NCBI GenBank assembly: GCA_934476085.1
Contig: CAKSNE010000005.1
Span: forward strand, 42,310 to 106,309
Direction: 5' to 3'
DNA from: an uncultured Eubacteriales bacterium
Lineage (GTDB): Bacteria > Bacillota > Clostridia > Oscillospirales > Acutalibacteraceae
Length of the DNA: 64,000 nucleotides
A program made the position numbers and the translations under genes. The notes below the pieces were generated by a model that worked only from the letters and a program-made list of their open reading frames with translations, had not been told where the DNA came from and made no database searches. This document shows, one piece after another, positions 17,062 through 23,881 of this stretch. Numbering within the stretch: position 1 is the first letter of the stretch; every line of letters starts with the position of its first letter.

Positions 17062-18513
17062 TTAGATTTCAAGGTTTGCACCGGTTTCTTTCGGTGGATT
17101 TTCTTCATTGAAATCATAATCTTTGCCAGGAAGGATAGCGTTTAATACGATACCGACAATTGATGCTACTGCTAAAGCAGAAAGTGAAATATCAATACCA
17201 AATACCTGGAATTTAACAGCACCGTCGATACCTGCTACTAAATCAGCACCCATACCTGAGCTATATTTAATACCTAAAGCACAAACAAGAATTACAGCAG
17301 CAATGATAAGGTTACGGCTCTTTGTGAAGTCAACTTTAGATTCAACAACGTTTCTAACACCGATTGCTGAAATCATACCATAAAGAACAAATGAAATACC
17401 ACCGATTACTGCAGTAGGAATTGTTGAGATAAATGCTGATACGATAGGGAAGAATGAGATACAAATTGCAAAGTATGCAGCGATTCTGATAACTTTTGGA
17501 TCATAAACTTTTGAAAGCGCAAGAACACCTGTGTTTTCACCATAAGTTGTGTTAGCAGGGCCACCGAATACTGATGCAAATGTTGTTGCAAAACCATCAC
17601 CGATAAGAGTTCTGTGAAGACCAGGGTCTTTAATAAAGTTTCTTCCGCAAGTTGAACCGATAGCACAAATATCGCCGATGTGTTCCATCATTGTTGCAAG
17701 TGCTATAGGAACAATCGCAATAATTGAACTTATAATAAGATCTGAATTTGACCAATCAACACCGCCAAAGATGGTTTTATCATTGAAGATAGGTAAGCAA
17801 ATTAAAGCGTCTTCGCCGTAAATATGTCCGTTACCGATGTTTGTAATAATGCTTGAAATTGAATCAAAATTAATTTTCATTGATTCAACACCGATTAAGT
17901 TGCCGAAAATAAGAGCAACAATATATGCACCAATTACACCTAAGATAATAGGAATGATTTTTGTCATACCTTTACCCCAAATGTTAAATGCGATTACAAT
18001 TGCAAGAGCAACGATTGCTAAAGGCCAGCTGCTTGAGCAGTTATTTAAAGCAGATGGAGCAAGGCTCAAACCGATTGCCATAATAATCGGACCTGTTACA
18101 ACAGGTGGGAAAAACTTCATAACTCTGTTTACGCCTACAAGTTTGATTACTAAAGCGAGTATTAAATAAACAAGACCTGCACACGCAACACCAATACATG
18201 CATAAGGAAGCATTTTTAATTGATCTGTGCCCTCCGGAGCAAAGCTTTTAACAGCAGCGTAACCGCCGAGAAAAGCGAATGAAGAACCTAAGAATGCAGG
18301 AACCTTACCTTTAGTTACTAAGTGGAAAAAAAGTGTGCCGAGACCTGCCATTAAAAGTGTTGTAGCAGTATCAAGACCTGTGATCATCGGAACTAATACA
18401 GTAGCGCCGAACATAGCAAACATATGTTGAATACCGAGAATCAACATTTTTGGTTTGCCGAGAACTCTGGCATCATAGATGCCATTTTCAGTGTTTTTTT
18501 GTTTTGTTGACAT
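17062..18513 (-). CDS. uraA: Uracil permease, NCS2 family
   Basis: Proton-coupled nucleobase uptake across the membrane. The 483 residues contain about 14 hydrophobic segments, the N-terminal LGIQHMFAMFGATVLVP signature of UraA/PyrP proteins, and the substrate region with GGPANTTYGENTGVLALSK. The pairing with upp and the N-terminal signature favour uracil over xanthine. It is preceded by a 200-base leader with its own reading frame and terminator (18571-18749), indicating attenuation control. The ATG at 18513 follows GAAGGGG. Confidence 0.95.
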   Translation of the reverse strand: MSTKQKNTENGIYDARVLGKPKMLILGIQHMFAMFGATVLVPMITGLDTATTLLMAGLGTLFFHLVTKGKVPAFLGSSFAFLGGYAAVKSFAPEGTDQLKMLPYACIGVACAGLVYLILALVIKLVGVNRVMKFFPPVVTGPIIMAIGLSLAPSALNNCSSSWPLAIVALAIVIAFNIWGKGMTKIIPIILGVIGAYIVALIFGNLIGVESMKINFDSISSIITNIGNGHIYGEDALICLPIFNDKTIFGGVDWSNSDLIISSIIAIVPIALATMMEHIGDICAIGSTCGRNFIKDPGLHRTLIGDGFATTFASVFGGPANTTYGENTGVLALSKVYDPKVIRIAAYFAICISFFPIVSAFISTIPTAVIGGISFVLYGMISAIGVRNVVESKVDFTKSRNLIIAAVILVCALGIKYSSGMGADLVAGIDGAVKFQVFGIDISLSALAVASIVGIVLNAILPGKDYDFNEENPPKETGANLEI

Positions 18514-18570
18514 TTTATGTACCCCTTCTTTAAATTTTAATTATGATAAAGGCTAAAAAGCCGAATATCC

Positions 18571-18605
18571 AAAAAAATACTGACTTTAGAAAAATAAAGT
18601 CAGTA
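18571..18605 (-). terminator. Attenuator terminator upstream of the uracil permease
   Basis: An 11-bp stem on the minus strand, TACTGACTTTA (18595-18605) with its complement (18578-18588), has a 6-base loop and a following T7 (18571-18577). It lies between the promoter at 18721-18749 and the permease, so transcripts must read through it. Just upstream, GTCTAAACA and TGTTTGGGC (about 18650 to 18630) form a 9-bp hairpin with a 3-base loop that could pause polymerase. Confidence 0.85.
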
Positions 18606-18611
18606 AATAAA

Positions 18612-18695
18612 TCAAAAAATATTAAATTCAGCCCAAACAAAATGTTTAGACAAGCAGTTAAAAATTATTAGATTTTTACAATTCAAATTCATCAT
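18612..18695 (-). CDS. Candidate 27-residue leader peptide of the uracil permease attenuator
   Basis: A short reading frame begins with ATG ATG (18695-18690), eight bases after a GAGGT ribosome site (18704-18708), and ends with TGA at 18612-18614, seven bases before the attenuator stem. The peptide (MMNLNCKNLIIFNCLSKHF..., 27 residues) is not enriched in any single amino acid apart from Asn, Phe and Ile, so amino acid sensing is unlikely. Its position relative to the terminator suggests that a ribosome reaching the stop codon covers the 5' arm of the stem. This is the arrangement of the E. coli pyrBI leader. Translation is inferred, not shown. Confidence 0.6.
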   Translation of the reverse strand: MMNLNCKNLIIFNCLSKHFVWAEFNIF

Positions 18696-18720
18696 AATTT
18701 TTTACCTCAAATTATCTAAT

Positions 18721-18749
18721 AATATACCAAAAATCGACCGTTTTGTCAA
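18721..18749 (-). promoter_or_regulatory. Sigma-A promoter of the uracil permease leader
   Basis: Perfect TTGACA (18744-18749) and TATATT (18721-18726) on the minus strand have a 17-base spacer, about 210 bases upstream of the permease start. Confidence 0.85.
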
Positions 18750-18787
18750 TAGAAAATTCAAAATTTGTTCAAATTCATTAATTTGAG

Positions 18788-18816
18788 TTGACTAACTTTA
18801 TAAAAAGTATTATAAT
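18788..18816 (+). promoter_or_regulatory. Sigma-A promoter of tRNA-Arg
   Basis: TTGACT (18788-18793) and perfect TATAAT (18811-18816) have a 17-base spacer, 14 bases upstream of the tRNA 5' end. Confidence 0.88.
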
Positions 18817-18829
18817 ATTAAGGCATTTT

Positions 18830-18904
18830 GCCCCTATAGTTAAATGGATATAATAAGATCCTCCTAAGATTTAGTTATAGGTTCGATTCCTATTGGGGGC
18901 GCCA
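18830..18904 (+). tRNA. tRNA-Arg (anticodon CCU)
   Basis: A complete cloverleaf can be drawn. The acceptor stem is GCCCCTA with TGGGGGC, the D-stem GTTA/TAAT, the anticodon stem AGATC/GATTT with loop CTCCTAA (anticodon CCT), and the T-stem ATAGG/CCTAT with loop TTCGATT. The discriminator is G and the CCA end is encoded. It reads AGG codons. It is a single-gene transcript with its own promoter and terminator. Confidence 0.97.
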
Positions 18905-18905
18905 G

Positions 18906-18955
18906 AAAACAGCCAAAAATCTTAAAATTGTTAAGATTTTTGGCTGTTTTTTTAT
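18906..18955 (+). terminator. Intrinsic terminator after tRNA-Arg
   Basis: A long stem, AAAACAGCCAAAAATCTTAA (18906-18925) with TTAAGATTTTTGGCTGTTTT (18931-18950), runs into a T7 tract directly after the encoded CCA. Confidence 0.93.
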
Positions 18956-19049
18956 TGTTTGAAAGATAAAATATTAGTACATGAGAGTTAAAAATATATT
19001 GTTATAAGTAATTAAATTAAGTTATTATTACAATTAAAATTTTAAAACA

Positions 19050-20327
19050 TTAAATATGATCGCTCTCTACCTTTTCTCCGATTTTTGACTTATCTTTTGG
19101 AATTAAATTATCATCAAAATGAATCATAACATTATCTTTTTCAAGCTCATTTTGAAGCAAACGAATATCAATGTTGTTTATGTTTGATTTGCTTTTTATT
19201 GCGATACTTACTGCAGTTCCTGCGGCTTGACCGGTTATAATAGCAGGTGGAATAACTCTTAAAACATCCCAGCCATAACCACTTGCACTAGCACTTCTAC
19301 CGGCAGTTATTAGATTATCAAAACCTTTATTAACAAGACATCTATAAGGAACTTCGTAAAGGTAATCTCTTCTGTCAAAGTCACATATAGCGCCAATGGA
19401 ATCTTCAAAATGAAGAAAAGTATCTTTTTCTGAAAATATATGCTCACCCTTTACACAGCGAGTAGTTCGAAATTGTGCTTGTGACGGAGTAATAACAATA
19501 TCTCTTGAATTTCTGTCTTCATTTTTGATTTTATCAAATAATATTTGTTGGTTTTTTAAAATAAATTCAGTAACATCTTCAATAGATGTACCTTTATATA
19601 AAGGTATATCATCCGGTTGATTGTTACCATATAAATCTATGCTTCCGCCATAGGCACGAACATAAAGATTTTTTATATTACCGGTTTCAGCAACTTTTTT
19701 ACAACTATCTACATCTGCTTTGTATGTGCAATATGTAAAATAGTTTTTACCATCGATACATGGGACTCCTGCTTGGTGTAATATGTCTGCATCTCCGGTA
19801 GTGTCAACAACATAATCAGCAGGGTAGAAGTATCTTCCGTCTTTTCCGGAAATAACAACACCTTTACAATGATTGTTTTCCATTATAGGTGCTAAAACAT
19901 CAACATCTAAGAGTAATTTTACTTTTGAAGAAACAACTAATTCAGCTAACGCAAGAGAAAAAATATTAGATGAATACTTAGTGATATAACGCTGACCTTT
20001 ACGATCTTTTGTTATATCACTATTTTCTTTCCATTCACTCGGAATTGTATCGTAGCCGTATTTTATAGAAAGGTCAAAGAATTCTTGACTCATACCTTTG
20101 ATGATTTTTGTACCTCTTCCATTGCAAGCCGGAACAAAATAATTAATTAAACCGTTTGTTGCAAGTCCGCCGAGATTAAGATTTTTTTCTAAAAGTAATA
20201 CTTTTACTCCTTTTCTAGCAGCAGCCACTGCAGCGGCAATACCTGAAACCCCTGCACCGCAAACTATCATTTCATATTTTTCTTTTACAGGAATTTTTTC
20301 ATTAAAATCAATAAAGTTAGTATTCAT
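19050..20327 (-). CDS. FAD-dependent oxidoreductase of the FAD_oxidored family
   Basis: A flavoprotein of 425 residues. The dinucleotide-binding motif is VCGAGVSGIAAAVAAARKG near the N-terminus, followed by LLLEKNLNLGGLATNG, and a C-terminal FAD segment (NLITAGRSASASGYGWDVLR) is present. The family (Pfam PF12831) contains uncharacterised oxidoreductases, and the substrate is unknown. The start is ATG 20327, eight bases after AGAGG. An upstream in-frame ATG at 20357 falls at the predicted transcription start and has no ribosome site, so it is rejected. It is monocistronic, downstream of capA and its terminator, with a palindrome over its promoter. Confidence 0.88.
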   Translation of the reverse strand: MNTNFIDFNEKIPVKEKYEMIVCGAGVSGIAAAVAAARKGVKVLLLEKNLNLGGLATNGLINYFVPACNGRGTKIIKGMSQEFFDLSIKYGYDTIPSEWKENSDITKDRKGQRYITKYSSNIFSLALAELVVSSKVKLLLDVDVLAPIMENNHCKGVVISGKDGRYFYPADYVVDTTGDADILHQAGVPCIDGKNYFTYCTYKADVDSCKKVAETGNIKNLYVRAYGGSIDLYGNNQPDDIPLYKGTSIEDVTEFILKNQQILFDKIKNEDRNSRDIVITPSQAQFRTTRCVKGEHIFSEKDTFLHFEDSIGAICDFDRRDYLYEVPYRCLVNKGFDNLITAGRSASASGYGWDVLRVIPPAIITGQAAGTAVSIAIKSKSNINNIDIRLLQNELEKDNVMIHFDDNLIPKDKSKIGEKVESDHI

Positions 20328-20364
20328 AATTCTGCCTCTAAAATTTGATTTTTTCATTAAATTC

Positions 20365-20396
20365 AGTATAATACTTTTTTAATAGATTGTCTATTA
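20365..20396 (-). promoter_or_regulatory. Promoter of the FAD oxidoreductase with overlapping palindrome
   Basis: On the minus strand TAGACA (20388-20393) and TATACT (20365-20370) have a 17-base spacer. TAATAGA-TTG-TCTATTA (20380-20396, plus-strand reading) is a perfect 7+3+7 inverted repeat covering the -35, a likely operator for an unidentified repressor. Confidence 0.6.
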
Positions 20397-20405
20397 CTTT
20401 TTAAT

Positions 20406-20440
20406 AAAAATAGCAGACTTTTTATAAGTCTGCTATTTTT
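20406..20440 (-). terminator. Intrinsic terminator after capA
   Basis: A perfect 15-bp stem, AAAAATAGCAGACTT (20406-20420) with AAGTCTGCTATTTTT (20426-20440), has T-rich flanks in both directions. Confidence 0.9.
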
Positions 20441-20445
20441 TGTGT

Positions 20446-21732
20446 TTATTTGTTTTTTCTTAAATCAATTTGTTTATATTCGCTTTTGATTTTTTTAACA
20501 CCTTTATCTAGCAAACCTTTTGTTCTTTTTAAAGAAGCAGACATTTCACTTGTGCGATTGAGTGAAGAAAATTCAGTTTTATAGTTTTGATCAAGCGGAA
20601 TTATATAATATTTAGAACCGAATAAATTGCACCAAGTCGCTGTATAAGATACATCAGAACAAACAACGCTGCCATCAGCTTTTCTTGTAAATGATAATTC
20701 AAATAAAACACCGTCTTCAAAATAAGGAGTACTATATGTGAATTTATCAAGTGTTTCTTTACGCTGATTGGAAAGTTGGTTTCCTGTTGAATAAATAATA
20801 GGTGTTTGTTTTCCTGAAACAGTTGAACTAATCATATCAATAGGTTCTATACAATGTGTGTGTCCACCTACAATAGCATCAACACCCATATCACAAAGTT
20901 TTTGAGCAATTTTCTTTTGATAATCATTAGCTGATAAAGAATATTCTTCGCCCCAGTGCATATAAGCAACTATTACATCAGCACCGTCTTTATACATATT
21001 ATCTATATTAGTTTGAAATTCTTTATAAAATGCATCTAATTTACTGTAGTTAAAAGAGTTAACTAACACAGCTGTATTTGAATTCATAGGAATACCGTTG
21101 ATATATTTTGTATTAGACAAAGCTTCAGTTTCATAAGTATAGTTAATCATACCTACCTTAATACCTTTGATATCCTTTACAATATAAGGCTTTTCATTTA
21201 TATTTGCTCTGGTGCCAATGTGGTCAAGACCGGCATCTTTTACAACTTGTTGAGTTCTTAAAAATCCGCTTTCGCTTTGATCATAGCAGTGATTATTTGC
21301 TGTTAAAACCATATCAACACCGTTGTTTTTAAGAGCATTAACAATGCTATCAGGAGCATTAAATAAAGGAAAGCCTGAATAACCGGCTTTTTTGCCTGCA
21401 AGCGGCTGCTCTAAATCAGCAACCATAAAATCATAACTTTCATATTTAGATTTCACTTTGCTGAAAATATTATTAAAATCGTATGTATCATTTTTTGAAT
21501 TATATACAGATCTAAAAATAGGACTATGAATTAGTATATCGCCAGTACTGCCGATCTTAATTGTAGTTTCTTTGAATTTTTTAGTAGTTTTTTGAGTAAC
21601 ATTGGTTTCAATTTTATTATTTGAGACAGGAGCAGTTTTGACAGAACTTTTATTTGATAAAGCTAAAACAATCGCTGAACATATAATAAATAATGATACT
21701 ACCCAAATTGCTATCTTGCTTTTTTTATTCAT
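20446..21732 (-). CDS. CapA family (PgsA-like) metallophosphatase-fold protein, membrane-anchored
   Basis: A protein of 428 residues with an N-terminal membrane anchor (about residues 7-25) and an extracytoplasmic domain of the CapA/PgsA family. The domain has calcineurin-like metal-site segments: GSTGDILIH, DLEQPLAG, LTANNHCYD, YMHWGEEY and VGGHTHCIEP. Named members act in poly-gamma-glutamate capsule production, but no capB/capC genes are here, so this is probably one of the many orphan members of unknown substrate. The ATG at 21732 lies six bases after AAGGTG; an in-frame GTG nine bases upstream overlaps that site. It is transcribed alone. Confidence 0.87.
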   Translation of the reverse strand: MNKKSKIAIWVVSLFIICSAIVLALSNKSSVKTAPVSNNKIETNVTQKTTKKFKETTIKIGSTGDILIHSPIFRSVYNSKNDTYDFNNIFSKVKSKYESYDFMVADLEQPLAGKKAGYSGFPLFNAPDSIVNALKNNGVDMVLTANNHCYDQSESGFLRTQQVVKDAGLDHIGTRANINEKPYIVKDIKGIKVGMINYTYETEALSNTKYINGIPMNSNTAVLVNSFNYSKLDAFYKEFQTNIDNMYKDGADVIVAYMHWGEEYSLSANDYQKKIAQKLCDMGVDAIVGGHTHCIEPIDMISSTVSGKQTPIIYSTGNQLSNQRKETLDKFTYSTPYFEDGVLFELSFTRKADGSVVCSDVSYTATWCNLFGSKYYIIPLDQNYKTEFSSLNRTSEMSASLKRTKGLLDKGVKKIKSEYKQIDLRKNK

Positions 21733-21750
21733 ATTAATCACCTTAAAATT

Positions 21751-21779
21751 ATGTTAGCATATTTCGACATAAAATTCAA
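21751..21779 (-). promoter_or_regulatory. Sigma-A promoter of the capA-like gene
   Basis: TTGAAT (21774-21779) and TAACAT (21751-21756) on the minus strand have a 17-base spacer. Confidence 0.5.
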
Positions 21780-21789
21780 CATAATTTAC

Positions 21790-21818
21790 TTGACAAATGT
21801 ATATTAAAATGGTATACT
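21790..21818 (+). promoter_or_regulatory. Sigma-A promoter of the aro operon leader
   Basis: Perfect TTGACA (21790-21795) and TATACT (21813-21818) have a 17-base spacer, about 220 bases upstream of aroF. Confidence 0.88.
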
Positions 21819-21849
21819 ATTATCAAATTCGAGAAAGGCTAAAGTAGAA

Positions 21850-21948
21850 ATGAATAGTTCACTTACTTTAAAAACTTCATTTTTTTACTTTTTTAACTAT
21901 TACTTTTTTAGCAAAGGTAGTAGTGATTTGTGTTGTAAAGAAATTTAA
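21850..21948 (+). CDS. Phe/Tyr-rich leader peptide of the aro operon
   Basis: A 32-codon reading frame starts at ATG 21850 about 11 bases after GAGAAAGG and ends at TAA 21946-21948. Residues 11-20 read FFYFFNYYFF: six Phe (all TTT) and three Tyr codons in ten positions, with no Trp anywhere. This is the signature of an amino-acid-sensing leader peptide such as PheL. It lies between the operon promoter and an intrinsic terminator, directly upstream of genes for Phe and Tyr synthesis. Translation is inferred from the ribosome site and the codon run; the chance of such a run upstream of exactly this operon is very small. Confidence 0.85.
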   Translation: MNSSLTLKTSFFYFFNYYFFSKGSSDLCCKEI

Positions 21949-21997
21949 TGAAGTTACTCTCGATAACTAATTTAAAAGTTCGACCGCACAGAATCAC
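21923..21997 (+). promoter_or_regulatory. Antiterminator pairing of the aro attenuator
   Basis: GTGATTTGTG (21923-21932), lying inside the leader reading frame just after the Phe/Tyr codons, can pair with CACAGAATCAC (21987-21997) over 10 base pairs with one bulged G. That target is the 5' arm and loop of the terminator at 21982-22019, so the two structures exclude each other. A small hairpin AGTTA/TAACT lies between them. Confidence 0.7.
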
Positions 21998-22019
21998 TTC
22001 TGTGTGGTCTATTTTTTTT
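21982..22019 (+). terminator. Attenuator terminator of the aro operon
   Basis: A 12-bp stem, GACCGCACAGAA (21982-21993) with TTCTGTGTGGTC (21998-22009), one G-T pair, loop TCAC, then a T-rich tract to 22019. It is promoter-proximal to aroF, which begins 18 bases later. Confidence 0.93.
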
Positions 22020-22037
22020 GCTAAGGAGATTTTATAA

Positions 22038-23039
22038 ATGATTGCAGTTTTAAAAAACGGTACTACCGAAGACCAAATGAACCATCTTATTGATTGGCTC
22101 AAAAATCAAAATGTTAATGTTCATATTTCTCAAGGTGAAGATTATACTGTTCTTGGTCTTATTGGCGACACAGCCAGTATTGATATGGATTTAATTAAGA
22201 GTCTTGAAATTGTTGAGACAGTAAAAAGAGTTTCTGAACCATTTAAAAAGTGTAACAGAAAATTTCACCCTGAAGATTCTGTTATCGATGTTAGCGGAGT
22301 TAAAATCGGTGGCGGTAATTTCTGTATGATAGCCGGACCATGCTCTGTTGAATCTAAAGAACAGATTACTGACGTTGCTAACAGAGTTAAGGCATCGGGT
22401 GCAAATATTCTTCGTGGAGGCGCTTTTAAGCCAAGAACATCACCTTATGATTTTCAAGGACTTAAAGGTGAAGGTATTGAATTATTGCTTCATGCAAAAA
22501 AAGAAACAGGAATGCCTATTGTAACCGAAATTATGAACGCAAACCATCTTGATTTATTTGAAGACGTTGATTTTATTCAGGTTGGTGCAAGAAATATGCA
22601 AAACTTTGATCTTTTAAAAGAGCTTGGTAAAACAAATAAACCGATTCTTTTAAAAAGAGGTTTAGCTAATACAATTAAAGAATTTTTAATGAGTGCTGAA
22701 TATATTATGTCAGAAGGCAATGAGAACGTTGTTCTTTGTGAAAGAGGTATCAGAACTTATGAAACAGCTACAAGAAATACACTTGATTTATCAGCTGTAC
22801 CAATGTTAAAATCACTTTCACATTTACCTGTAATTGTTGATCCATCTCATGCAACAGGTATTAACTGGATGGTTGAACCAATGGCTTTAGCTGCTGCTGC
22901 TTGCGGTGCTGACGGTATTATGATTGAAGTTCATAATGACCCTATTCACGCACTTTGTGACGGTGCTCAATCATTAACACCTGAACAATTTGATGTTGTA
23001 GCTAAAAAAGTTATGAAAGTCAGAGAGGCTATAAAATAA
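22038..23039 (+). CDS. aroF: 3-deoxy-7-phosphoheptulonate (DAHP) synthase, type I-beta with N-terminal regulatory domain
   Basis: First committed step of aromatic synthesis: phosphoenolpyruvate plus erythrose 4-phosphate gives DAHP. The 333 residues have a ferredoxin-like N-terminal domain (about 1-70), like the Tyr/Phe-responsive domain of Thermotoga DAHP synthase, and a TIM barrel with AGPCSVES (metal Cys), GGAFKPRTSPYDFQG, LLKRG and DPSHATG (metal His). Feedback control by Tyr/Phe is inferred from the domain architecture. It is first in an eight-gene operon and is controlled by the attenuator upstream. Its stop codon overlaps the tyrA start (TAATG). Confidence 0.96.
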   Translation: MIAVLKNGTTEDQMNHLIDWLKNQNVNVHISQGEDYTVLGLIGDTASIDMDLIKSLEIVETVKRVSEPFKKCNRKFHPEDSVIDVSGVKIGGGNFCMIAGPCSVESKEQITDVANRVKASGANILRGGAFKPRTSPYDFQGLKGEGIELLLHAKKETGMPIVTEIMNANHLDLFEDVDFIQVGARNMQNFDLLKELGKTNKPILLKRGLANTIKEFLMSAEYIMSEGNENVVLCERGIRTYETATRNTLDLSAVPMLKSLSHLPVIVDPSHATGINWMVEPMALAAAACGADGIMIEVHNDPIHALCDGAQSLTPEQFDVVAKKVMKVREAIK

Positions 23040-23881
23040 TGACTGTTGGAATTGTAGGATTAGGACTAATCGGTGGTTCACTTGCAAAAGCATATAAAAA
23101 AGACAACCACAAGGTTTTAGCATTTGATATTGATGAAAAAATGTTGCAATTTGCAATGTTAGAAAAACAGGTTGACGAAGTTTTAAATAATAGCAATATT
23201 GGTGAGTGTGATTTGTTATTAATTGCTCTTTATCCAAAAGCTTCAATTGAATATCTTGAGAAAAATGCAGAATTGATTTCAAAATCAACGGTAGTAATTG
23301 ACTGTTGCGGTACAAAAAAATTAATTTGTGAGTGCGGTTTTAAACTGGCAAAACAATATGGATTTATTTATGTTGGCGGTCACCCTATGGCAGGTACACA
23401 TAAAGGCGGGTATAAATATAGCCGTGCGAATATGTTTGAAAATGCACCTATGGTTTTAGTTCCGCACAGATTTGATGATATTGAGTTGCTTGATAAAATC
23501 GAAAAAATGTTATCACCTTGTAAATTTGGTTTTTATTCGGTTACAACTGCCGAAAAACATGATGAAATGATAGCTTTTACTTCACAAATGCCTCATATTG
23601 TTTCAAATGCGTTTATTAAAAGTCCTACCGCTACAATTCATAAAGGATTTTCTGCCGGAAGCTATAAGGACTTAACCAGGGTTGCTTGGTTAAATCCGAA
23701 AATGTGGACAGAATTGTTTTTTGAGAACAAGGAAAATCTTATTAGAGAATTAGATATATTTATTAAAAACTTAAATGATTATAAAATTTCTTTAGAAAAC
23801 GATGATATGGATTTAATGAAAAATCTCTTGGAAGACGGTAAAAACAAAAAAGAGGAGGTTGACGGTAATGATAAGCGTTAA
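23039..23881 (+). CDS. tyrA: Prephenate dehydrogenase
   Basis: Oxidative decarboxylation of prephenate to 4-hydroxyphenylpyruvate on the tyrosine branch. The 280 residues carry the nucleotide-binding motif GLGLIGGS at the N-terminus with an acidic residue after strand 2 (AFDID) that favours NAD, and the family segment GGHPMAGTHKGG with its catalytic His. No ACT or chorismate mutase domain is present, so regulation is likely through the leader and aroF. It is translationally coupled to aroF and overlaps aroB by 14 bases. Confidence 0.94.
   Translation: MTVGIVGLGLIGGSLAKAYKKDNHKVLAFDIDEKMLQFAMLEKQVDEVLNNSNIGECDLLLIALYPKASIEYLEKNAELISKSTVVIDCCGTKKLICECGFKLAKQYGFIYVGGHPMAGTHKGGYKYSRANMFENAPMVLVPHRFDDIELLDKIEKMLSPCKFGFYSVTTAEKHDEMIAFTSQMPHIVSNAFIKSPTATIHKGFSAGSYKDLTRVAWLNPKMWTELFFENKENLIRELDIFIKNLNDYKISLENDDMDLMKNLLEDGKNKKEEVDGNDKR

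Noticed and set aside
18514..18720. Purine riboswitch or PyrR site in the uracil permease leader
   Set aside because: I could not find the conserved purine aptamer core or the PyrR loop consensus; the short frame plus terminator explains the layout better.
20328..20357. Longer start (ATG 20357) for the FAD oxidoreductase
   Set aside because: It falls on the predicted transcription start with no ribosome site, while ATG 20327 has AGAGG at proper spacing.
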